A stretch of 5,491 nucleotides of DNA from Alphaproteobacteria bacterium. Its GTDB lineage: Bacteria; Pseudomonadota; Alphaproteobacteria; Rhizobiales; Rhizobiaceae. Location: assembly GCA_017308345.1 (NCBI GenBank), contig JAFKFE010001116.1:1-5491 (forward strand), written 5' to 3'. Positions within the stretch are counted from its first letter, which is position 1; each line of letters opens with the position of its first letter. Positions 1 through 4,590 of this stretch are shown here, one piece after another. The position numbers and the translations under genes were made by a program. The notes beneath the pieces are model-generated. The model was not told where the DNA came from and made no database searches. It saw only the letters and a program-made list of their open reading frames with translations.

Positions 1-90
1 ATCGGCGAGGACCATGCCGCAGTAGGGCCCGGCGATGTAACGCGCGAACTCGACGACCTTGATGCCGGAGAGCGCCCGCTCGCCGCTCAT
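1..90 (-). CDS. CaiB/BaiF family (family III) CoA-transferase, N-terminal fragment
   Basis: Reading the minus strand from an ATG at 88-90 gives 30 uninterrupted codons to the window edge. The peptide has a short polar start followed by LSGIKVVEFARYIAGPYCGM and VLAD. This is the typical opening of family III CoA-transferases (CaiB, formyl-CoA transferase, alpha-methylacyl-CoA racemase), which move CoA between carboxylic acids. The glycine-proline turn and the VVEFA strand are the recognisable parts. A GGGGA stretch seven bases upstream of the ATG on the minus strand is a plausible ribosome binding site. The catalytic aspartate lies beyond the window, so the substrate cannot be inferred. The gene is divergent from the sulfotransferase-like gene and shows no functional tie to the nitrate genes. 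The family call is fairly safe despite the short length because the N-terminal motif is distinctive. Confidence 0.8.
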   Translation of the reverse strand, partial: MSGERALSGIKVVEFARYIAGPYCGMVLAD

Positions 91-235
91 GCCGCCGTCC
101 CCGCCGCGGCGCGCTCGGAGGCCCCGGCGATCCCGACCGCGAGGCCCGCAGGCCGCAGTGGCCAGGGGCAAGCTCGCGACGGGGCGAAGCCGCGGCCGAG
201 CGCGCGGCTTCCAGGCGGGCGGAACTGTGACCATC

Positions 236-1054
236 ATGACTATGCCAACGCCCATCGATTCTCCGGCGCGTGTCGGCCAGGACGCTGCCGGCGTTCGGGT
301 CATGGGAACGCCGTGGTCCGGAACAAATCTCGCGAAGCACCTGCTCGAGCGCTACCTGGGAGTGCCGGTCGTCTTCGATCAGGGGTTCTGGAAGCACGGG
401 ATCTTCCCGGCGCTGATGAGTGGACGTGATCTGCTATACGGCGAACTGCCGATCGTCGTGATGAGCAAGGATCCGGTCAGCCAGATTCTGTCCTGGTACC
501 GGCTGGCGAGGAACGACACCATTTTCAAGCCGAAGAAGAGCCTTGGCTCCTTCCTCGGCGGTCCTTTCGAGGTCAGGCAGGATTTTACGCAACCGGGCCA
601 CATGGAATACCGGTTCCGGACACCATCCGACTACTGGAACCAATTCTATTTTGCCATGGACGCCCTGGGGCGGAGCGGCGCTCCGGTCCATTTCGTCTGC
701 TATGAGAATCTCGTTTCGTCGCCGGCCTTGTCACTGCATATGATCTCCCATTTCCTGGGCCGTTCACCGCCATTCGATATTCGCCATGCCGTCGAGATTC
801 CGCGCTATGCGCTCGGCGCGAGCAACGACATCGACCCGGTCGAGGGCTCATCAATCGATCGGCCCGCGTTCGACCCTGCGCGCGCGGAACTGGCTTCGGC
901 ACTCGCCCGGATCGGATGGCGCAACGCGCGCGCGATCCTGCGCGGCGTCGATGACGATGTGCTTGAAGCCACGGGACGGCCCGGGTTTCGCAAGTCGTGC
1001 CGGGACGCGGCCGGCGCCAGGGCGATGCTCAGGTCGCTTGTCGGTTCCTGGTAA
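236..1054 (+). CDS. Sulfotransferase-like protein (P-loop fold), uncharacterised
   Basis: This 272-residue protein resembles PAPS-dependent sulfotransferases, which transfer sulfate from PAPS to a hydroxyl or amine. Residues 21-32 (RVMGTPWSGTNL) match the 5'-phosphosulfate-binding loop. Residues 77-89 (SKDPVSQILSWYR) match the 3'-phosphate-binding strand and helix, usually seen as RDP...S.Y. Residues 133-138 (YWNQFY) and 153-160 (FVCYENLV) match the later conserved W..Y and YE.L segments. No signal peptide or membrane segment is visible, so a cytoplasmic location is likely. The open frame extends back to 59, but that part is arginine/proline-rich, overlaps the divergent CoA-transferase and looks non-coding. 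I therefore chose ATG 236; ATG 242 is equally possible, and neither has a strong Shine-Dalgarno. Bases 421-660 are about 55% GC by hand count, against about 68% in a sampled 60-base line of the transporter gene, which hints at separate ancestry. The acceptor is unknown; a carbohydrate or lipid would be a guess. Confidence 0.68.
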   Translation: MTMPTPIDSPARVGQDAAGVRVMGTPWSGTNLAKHLLERYLGVPVVFDQGFWKHGIFPALMSGRDLLYGELPIVVMSKDPVSQILSWYRLARNDTIFKPKKSLGSFLGGPFEVRQDFTQPGHMEYRFRTPSDYWNQFYFAMDALGRSGAPVHFVCYENLVSSPALSLHMISHFLGRSPPFDIRHAVEIPRYALGASNDIDPVEGSSIDRPAFDPARAELASALARIGWRNARAILRGVDDDVLEATGRPGFRKSCRDAAGARAMLRSLVGSW

Positions 1055-1088
1055 GGCCCGGCCCACGGCCCTCCAGCCGACTGCCGCA

Positions 1089-1116
1089 TTGCACAAATCC
1101 GGCCCACCTGCACAAT
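1089..1116 (+). promoter_or_regulatory. Candidate nasT promoter/operator with two direct TGCACAA repeats
   Basis: The 68-base gap before nasT holds TGCACAA at 1090-1096 and again at 1109-1115, in the same orientation and 19 bases apart (about two helical turns). The same 7-mer occurs in the nasS-narK gap. TTGCAC (1089-1094) and CACAAT (1111-1116) could serve as poor -35 and -10 boxes with a 16-base spacer. That would place the transcript start at or very near the nasT ATG, making a leaderless message. This is only a candidate: the box matches are weak, and the repeats may instead be NtrC half-sites or coincidence. Confidence 0.3.
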
Positions 1117-1122
1117 AGGCGC

Positions 1123-1725
1123 ATGTCCGCCGGTTCGTTGACCATCCTTGTTATCGACGAGAACCGCATCCGTGCCTCGATCATCGAGGCCGGATTGCGG
1201 GATGCCGGCCATCGCCACGTCACGGTGATCCATGATGTGGCCGGCATCGCCCGGCGCATCGCCGAGATCAAGCCGGACGTCATCGTCATCGACCTCGAAA
1301 ACCCCAACCGCGACATGCTGGAGAACATGTTCCAGCTTTCGCGCGCGGTGAAGCGGCCGATCGCGATGTTCGTCGATCGCTCCGACCAGGCCTCGATCGA
1401 GGCGGCCGTCGATGCCGGTGTGTCCGCCTATGTGGTCGACGGGCTGAAGAAGGAACGCATCAAGCCGATCCTCGACATGGCCATCAGCCGCTTCAACGCC
1501 TTCTCGCGCATGGCGCGCGAACTGGAGGAGGCGCGCAGCGAGCTCGAGAACCGCAAGGTCATCGACCGTGCCAAGGGCATCTTGATGAAGTCGCGCGGCT
1601 TGAGCGAGGAGGCGGCTTACGCGCTCCTGCGCAAGACCGCCATGAACCAGAACCGCAAGATCGCCGACATCGCCCAGAGCCTGGTGACCGCGGCGGGACT
1701 GCTGGGGCCGCTGGAGGGCGGATGA
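1123..1725 (+). CDS. nasT: NasT, ANTAR-domain transcription antiterminator for nitrate assimilation
   Basis: NasT binds paired hairpins in the leader RNA of nitrate assimilation operons and prevents formation of the downstream terminator; NasS inhibits it when nitrate is absent (known from Azotobacter, Paracoccus and Bradyrhizobium). The 200-residue protein has a receiver-like domain (about 6-122) with D12/E13 and a possible acceptor D57 (VIVIDLEN). The usual Thr/Ser after strand 4 and Lys after strand 5 are missing: those places read FVD (83-85) and VVDG (104-107). This fits a pseudo-receiver controlled by protein binding. A coiled-coil linker (about 128-146) leads to the ANTAR domain (about 145-195), with RKVIDRAKGILM, GLSEEAAYALLRKTAM and RKIADIAQSLV. 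ATG 1123 gives the expected length. The frame is open further upstream to 997, but that part overlaps the preceding gene and is not conserved in character. Only a weak AGG (1117-1119) precedes the start. The stop overlaps the nasS start (ATGA), implying translational coupling. Confidence 0.95.
   Translation: MSAGSLTILVIDENRIRASIIEAGLRDAGHRHVTVIHDVAGIARRIAEIKPDVIVIDLENPNRDMLENMFQLSRAVKRPIAMFVDRSDQASIEAAVDAGVSAYVVDGLKKERIKPILDMAISRFNAFSRMARELEEARSELENRKVIDRAKGILMKSRGLSEEAAYALLRKTAMNQNRKIADIAQSLVTAAGLLGPLEGG
1713..1718 (+). promoter_or_regulatory. Ribosome binding site for nasS
   Basis: GGAGGG inside the last codons of nasT is a strong Shine-Dalgarno. It lies 3 bases before ATG 1722, which is tight, and 9 bases before the in-frame ATG 1728, which is closer to ideal. 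It therefore supports translation of nasS but leaves the choice between the two starts open. Confidence 0.6.
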
Positions 1726-2954
1726 GCATGGCCGCTTCGCATGAGATCACCGCCGGCTTCATGCCGCTCTTCGACAGCGTCGTTCTGGTCGCGGCCGGCG
1801 AGGTGGGATTTGCCGCGCGCGAGGGCATCGAACTCAAGCTGCATCGCGAGACCTCCTGGGCCAATATCCGCGACCGCATCGCCATCGGCCATTTCGACGT
1901 CGCGCACATGCTGGGGCCGATGCCGCTCGCCTGCAGCCTCGGCCTGACGCCGCTTGCCTCCGAGACCATCGTGCCGTTCTCGCTCGGCCTCGGCGGCAAT
2001 TGTATCACCGTCTCCAACGCCGTTTGGGACGGCATGGCGGCGCATGGCGCGGCGCCCGATCTCGATCCGTCGCGCGCGGGGGCAGCGCTCGGCGCGCTGA
2101 TACGCGAACGGGCGGCGGCCGGCCGCGAGCCTTTGCGCTTCGCCGTCGTGCATCCGCATTCCGGGCATAATTACGAGCTGCGCTACTGGCTCGCCGCCTG
2201 CGGCGTCGATCCCGACCGCGACATCGAGATCGTCATCGTGCCACCGCCCTTCATGACCGACGCGCTGGCCACCGGCCGCATCGACGGCTATTGCGTCGGC
2301 GAGCCCTGGAACAGCGCTGCCGTGGCGGCCGGCACCGGCCGCATCGTCACCGTCAAGGCGCTGCTGTGGCGCAACAGCCCGGAAAAGGTGATCGGCGCAC
2401 GCAGGGCCTGGGCTGAGGAGAATCCCAATGCGCTGGCGGCGTTGCTGAGGGCGCTGCATCACTCCGCCCGCTGGTGCCAGGATCCGGCCAATCGAAGCGA
2501 GCTGGCGGCGCTGATGGCCAGGCCTGCTTTCCTTGGGCAGCCTCAGGCGATCCAAATGCCGGCGCTCACCGGACGTCTTCAGCTCGGCGGAGGCGTGGAG
2601 CGAAGCGTCGAGGATTTCTTCCTGCCCTTCGACAAGGCGGCCAACTTTCCCTGGAAGAGCCATGCACTGTGGTTCTACACGCAGATGGTGCGCTGGGGAC
2701 AGTTGCCGCACACGCCGGCGAATCTGGCCGTTGCCCGCGACTGCTACCGGCCCGATCTCTACCGCTCGGCTCTGAAGCCGCTCGGCGTGGCCTTGCCCGG
2801 CGCCAACGCCAAGGTCGAGGGGGCCCTGAAGACGGCGACGCCGGTCGGCTCGGCGGGGGCGAGCCTGGTGCTTGGTCCGGACGGATTTTTCGACGGCCAG
2901 ATCTTCGATCCGGACCGGATCGACGCCTATATCGCCGGCCAGAAACACGTCTGA
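1722..2954 (+). CDS. nasS: NasS, cytosolic nitrate-binding sensor that inhibits NasT
   Basis: NasS is related to NrtA/CmpA, the substrate-binding proteins of nitrate and bicarbonate ABC transporters, but stays in the cytoplasm. There it binds NasT and releases it when nitrate or nitrite is present (known for the family). The 410-residue product lacks a signal peptide or Tat motif and starts straight into the periplasmic-binding-protein fold (ITAGFMPLFDSVVLVAAGE). Family segments are ETSWANIRDRIAIGHFDVAHML (about 43-64, tryptophan at 46, near the ligand site in NrtA), AVVHPHSGHNYELRYWL (141-157), PPPFMTDALATGRIDGYCVG (174-193) and EPWNSAA (194-200). No ABC-transporter permease or ATPase gene is nearby, which supports a sensor rather than a transport role. 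ATG 1722 overlaps the nasT stop by four bases; ATG 1728 has better spacing from the GGAGGG at 1713-1718, so the protein may be two residues shorter. Close coupling suits a complex that needs matched amounts of both partners. Confidence 0.93.
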   Translation: MSMAASHEITAGFMPLFDSVVLVAAGEVGFAAREGIELKLHRETSWANIRDRIAIGHFDVAHMLGPMPLACSLGLTPLASETIVPFSLGLGGNCITVSNAVWDGMAAHGAAPDLDPSRAGAALGALIRERAAAGREPLRFAVVHPHSGHNYELRYWLAACGVDPDRDIEIVIVPPPFMTDALATGRIDGYCVGEPWNSAAVAAGTGRIVTVKALLWRNSPEKVIGARRAWAEENPNALAALLRALHHSARWCQDPANRSELAALMARPAFLGQPQAIQMPALTGRLQLGGGVERSVEDFFLPFDKAANFPWKSHALWFYTQMVRWGQLPHTPANLAVARDCYRPDLYRSALKPLGVALPGANAKVEGALKTATPVGSAGASLVLGPDGFFDGQIFDPDRIDAYIAGQKHV

Positions 2955-2962
2955 TCATTTGC

Positions 2963-2977
2963 GCGTCAATCTTGTGC
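2963..2977 (+). promoter_or_regulatory. Possible weak second NtrC site
   Basis: GCGT-N7-GTGC fits the right half of the NtrC consensus GCAC-N7-GTGC, with two mismatches in the left half. It sits 18 bases upstream of the better site at 2981-2995, and the shared right halves form a TTGTGCG direct repeat (2972-2978 and 2990-2996). NtrC enhancers commonly contain paired sites, one strong and one weak, but this match is poor on its own. Confidence 0.25.
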
Positions 2978-2980
2978 GTT

Positions 2981-2995
2981 GCACAAAAATTGTGC
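2981..2995 (+). promoter_or_regulatory. NtrC-type enhancer site upstream of narK
   Basis: GCACAAAAATTGTGC is a near-perfect inverted repeat (GCACAA, 3-base centre, TTGTGC). It matches the NtrC consensus GCAC-N7-GTGC exactly in its conserved bases. The centre lies about 144 bases upstream of the transcription start predicted from the sigma-54 promoter at 3106-3121, a usual distance for an NtrC enhancer. The left arm also forms a second inverted repeat with TTGTGC at 2972-2977. NtrC activation of nitrate assimilation operons under nitrogen limitation is established in Klebsiella and others; here it is inferred from the site. Confidence 0.6.
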
Positions 2996-3008
2996 GGCTG
3001 GTCTACGC

Positions 3009-3020
3009 CATTGATCAATG
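3009..3020. repeat. 12-bp perfect palindrome
   Basis: CATTGATCAATG reads identically on both strands. It lies between the NtrC-type site and the putative IHF site, about 120 bases before the predicted transcription start. It resembles no operator that I can name with confidence. It could be a regulator site, or chance in the most AT-rich part of the window. Confidence 0.3.
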
Positions 3021-3063
3021 TTTGACCGCGTCCTTGCCTGGCATGGTCGAAGGCCGGTGCTCT

Positions 3064-3076
3064 TACCGCGTTGATT
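3064..3076 (-). promoter_or_regulatory. Putative IHF-binding site
   Basis: TACCGCGTTGATT matches the reverse-oriented IHF consensus YAANNNNTTGATW with one mismatch (C for the second conserved A) and is followed by an AT-rich tract. It sits about 56-68 bases upstream of the predicted start, between the NtrC-type site and the sigma-54 promoter. That is where IHF bends DNA to bring the activator to the polymerase in many sigma-54 promoters. Position and match are both suggestive, but the consensus is degenerate. Confidence 0.4.
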
Positions 3077-3105
3077 TTCCATGAAATTCAGCTGCCGCGT
3101 AAAGT

Positions 3106-3121
3106 TGGCACGCTTCGTGCT
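3106..3121 (+). promoter_or_regulatory. Sigma-54 (RpoN) -24/-12 promoter of the narK-nirB operon
   Basis: TGGCACGCTTCGTGCT matches the sigma-54 consensus TGGCACG-N4-TTGCW with a single mismatch (G for the first T of the -12 box). The invariant GG (3107-3108) and GC (3119-3120) have the required spacing. Taking C3120 as -12 places the transcription start near 3132, giving a leader of about 144 bases before the narK ATG. Sigma-54 promoters need an enhancer-binding activator, and the NtrC-type site at 2981-2995 supplies a candidate. Confidence 0.78.
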
Positions 3122-3134
3122 TTGAAATAATCGA

Positions 3135-3147
3135 GCCCCTCGCGGGC
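3135..3147 (+). other. Small hairpin at the 5' end of the leader RNA
   Basis: GCCC (3135-3138) pairs with GGGC (3144-3147) around a 5-base loop, only a few bases from the predicted 5' end. CGAG (3132-3135) with CUCG (3139-3142) is an alternative fold. The loop is not the hexanucleotide with A1 and G4 expected of an ANTAR hairpin, so I separate it from the two hairpins that follow. It might stabilise the 5' end; the role is unknown. Confidence 0.35.
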
Positions 3148-3156
3148 AATAGAACA

Positions 3157-3191
3157 GGCGTCCAAAGGCGGGCGCCACAGGCAAAGCTGCC
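3157..3191 (+). promoter_or_regulatory. ANTAR (NasT) target: paired hexaloop hairpins P1 and P2 in the narK leader
   Basis: P1 is GGCGUCC (3157-3163), loop AAAGGC (3164-3169), GGGCGCC (3170-3176), with seven pairs including one U-G. After a 3-base linker, P2 is GGC (3180-3182), loop AAAGCU (3183-3188), GCC (3189-3191). Both loops are six bases long with A at position 1 and G at position 4, the published signature of RNAs bound by ANTAR proteins. P1 is strong and P2 is short, as often described for these leaders. P2 overlaps the 5' arm of the terminator at 3183-3192, so P2 and terminator cannot form together. NasT encoded upstream is the obvious ligand. The pairing is seen by hand; binding is inferred. 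Confidence 0.82.
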
Positions 3192-3253
3192 GCTCAGGTC
3201 ACCACGCGATCCCGGATGTACGGACGCGAGAGGGCCTGGACGGCAGCTTTTTT
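3183..3253 (+). terminator. Leader intrinsic terminator controlled by NasT (attenuator)
   Basis: AAAGCUGCCG (3183-3192) pairs perfectly with CGGCAGCUUU (3241-3250), and a U tract runs through 3248-3253. The stem continues past a C-A mismatch and a U-G pair into CAGGUC (3195-3200) with GGCCUG (3233-3238). The enclosed bases can form a further arm, CGCG (3205-3208) with CGCG (3225-3228) and CCG with CGG around the loop GAUGUA (3215-3220). The terminator ends 22 bases before the narK start, so by default it would stop operon transcription. Its 5' arm is shared with ANTAR hairpin P2, giving the antitermination switch. It is longer than a simple terminator, but the base stem and U tract are convincing. 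Confidence 0.82.
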
Positions 3254-3264
3254 CGTTTTGGACC

Positions 3265-3268
3265 GGAG
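3265..3268 (+). promoter_or_regulatory. Ribosome binding site deciding the narK start
   Basis: GGAG lies 7 bases before ATG 3276 and downstream of the leader terminator. No comparable site precedes the in-frame ATG at 3216, which falls inside the terminator loop. This fixes 3276 as the likely start. Confidence 0.65.
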
Positions 3269-3275
3269 CCCGACC

Positions 3276-4577
3276 ATGACCGCAAACCTCCCAGCCGCGC
3301 CCAGCCAGGACAGTGCTCCCCGGCAGGCGCTCGTCATGTCCACCATCGCCTTCACCGTGTGCTTCGCGGTGTGGACGATCTTTTCCATCATCGGCGTGCG
3401 CATCAAGCAGGAGCTTGGGCTCAACGAGACCGAGTTCGGCCTGCTGGTCGGCACGCCGATCCTCACCGGATCGCTGGTGCGCATCGTGCTCGGCGTCTGG
3501 ACCGATCGCTATGGCGGCCGGCTGGTCTACACCATGACCATGCTCGCGGCGGCGGTCGCGACCTTCCTGCTCGCCTTCGCGCATACCTACGCGCAGATGC
3601 TTTTGGCAGCGCTCGGCGTCGGGCTCGCCGGCGGCTCCTTTGCCGTCGGTGTCGCCTATGTCTCGCGCTTCTTCCCGGCCGGCAAACAAGGCACCGCGCT
3701 TGGCATCTTCGGCGTCGGCAATGTCGGCGCTGCGGTCACCAAGTTCCTAGCGCCGCTGGTGCTGCTTGCCTGGGGCTGGCAGTCGGTGGCGCTGATCTGG
3801 GCGGCGGCGCTGGTCGTCATGGCTACCATCTTCTGGTTCACGACCGGCGACGATCCGGTCATTCGCGAGCGCCGCGCCGGCAAGGCAGAATCCGCGAGGA
3901 GCTTCTGGCAGGAATTCGCGCCGATGAAGAACCTGCAGGTCTGGCGCTTCGCCTTCTACTACTTCTTCTGCTTCGGCGCGTTCGTGGCCTTGTCGCTGTG
4001 GCTGCCGCGCTATCTGATCGGCGTCTACGGCTTCGGTATCGCCACCGCCGGCATGATCGGCGCCGCCTATTCGATCCCCGCCAGCATCTTCCGCGCCTAT
4101 GGCGGTGTGTTGTCCGACCGCATCGGCGCCCGCACCGTGCTCTACTGGACCTTCAGCGTCTGTGCCGTCGCGACGCTCGTTCTGTCTCTCCCCTCGGCAG
4201 ACTATGTCGTGCGCGGCATCAGCGGGCCGATCCCCTTCCACTTCGAGATCGGCCCGCTCGCCTTCATCGCCGTCGCCTCGGTGCTCGGCTTCTTCATGAG
4301 CCTCGGCAAGGCCGCCGTCTACAAGCACATCCCGGCCTATTATCCGCAGAGCGTCGGCGCGGTCGGCGGCGTCGTCGGCATGATCGGCGGCCTCGGCGGT
4401 TTCATCCTGCCGATCACCTTCGGCGCGCTGAACGACCTGACCGGCGTCTGGTCAAGCTGCTTCATGCTGCTCTTCGTGATCGTCAGCTCGTGCCTCATCT
4501 GGATGCACTTCACCATCCGCCGCATGGAGCGCGCCGCCGAGGTCAAGCCTGCGTCTCTCTCCTACGCCGCCGAATAG
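3276..4577 (+). CDS. narK: NarK/NasA-type nitrate/nitrite transporter (MFS, NNP family)
   Basis: This 433-residue inner-membrane protein belongs to the nitrate/nitrite porter family. Its context with nirB and nasST points to nitrate (and possibly nitrite) uptake for assimilation. About twelve hydrophobic segments span residues 20-412, with a polar central loop near 190-222. The MFS loop motif VWTDRYGGR is at 74-82. R69 in TM2 (LTGSLVRIVLG) and R273 (ASIFRAYGG) correspond to the paired substrate-binding arginines of E. coli NarK (R89, R305). The glycine-rich nitrate signatures are visible at about 117-151 (AGGSFAVGVAYVSRFFPAGK onward) and about 361-390 (GAVGGVVGMIGGLGGFILPI onward). Start 3276 is chosen for its GGAG site and because it lies after the attenuator. 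The stop is 13 bases before nirB, so the two share a transcript. Rhizobial annotations variously use narK, nasA or nrtP; the symbol is less certain than the function. Confidence 0.93.
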   Translation: MTANLPAAPSQDSAPRQALVMSTIAFTVCFAVWTIFSIIGVRIKQELGLNETEFGLLVGTPILTGSLVRIVLGVWTDRYGGRLVYTMTMLAAAVATFLLAFAHTYAQMLLAALGVGLAGGSFAVGVAYVSRFFPAGKQGTALGIFGVGNVGAAVTKFLAPLVLLAWGWQSVALIWAAALVVMATIFWFTTGDDPVIRERRAGKAESARSFWQEFAPMKNLQVWRFAFYYFFCFGAFVALSLWLPRYLIGVYGFGIATAGMIGAAYSIPASIFRAYGGVLSDRIGARTVLYWTFSVCAVATLVLSLPSADYVVRGISGPIPFHFEIGPLAFIAVASVLGFFMSLGKAAVYKHIPAYYPQSVGAVGGVVGMIGGLGGFILPITFGALNDLTGVWSSCFMLLFVIVSSCLIWMHFTIRRMERAAEVKPASLSYAAE

Positions 4578-4590
4578 ATTGGAGGCCGAC

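Noticed and set aside
59..235. N-terminal extension of the sulfotransferase-like gene to the ATG at 59 or 62
   Set aside because: The extra 59 residues are arginine/proline-rich low complexity and overlap the divergent CoA-transferase start. The recognisable domain begins only after 236.
1055..1080. Possible terminator after the sulfotransferase-like gene (GGCC-rich stretch)
   Set aside because: GGCC at both ends could pair, but the stem is only four bases and no U tract follows.
997..1122. Longer NasT starting at 997
   Set aside because: It would overlap the end of the sulfotransferase-like gene by 58 bases. The 42 extra residues do not resemble a receiver domain, whose first strand begins just after ATG 1123.
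1617..2948. Long minus-strand open frame (443 codons) opposite nasS
   Set aside because: It is a shadow frame created by high GC and codon bias. It is rich in Arg, Ala and Gly, has no recognisable motif and lies entirely opposite a well-supported gene.
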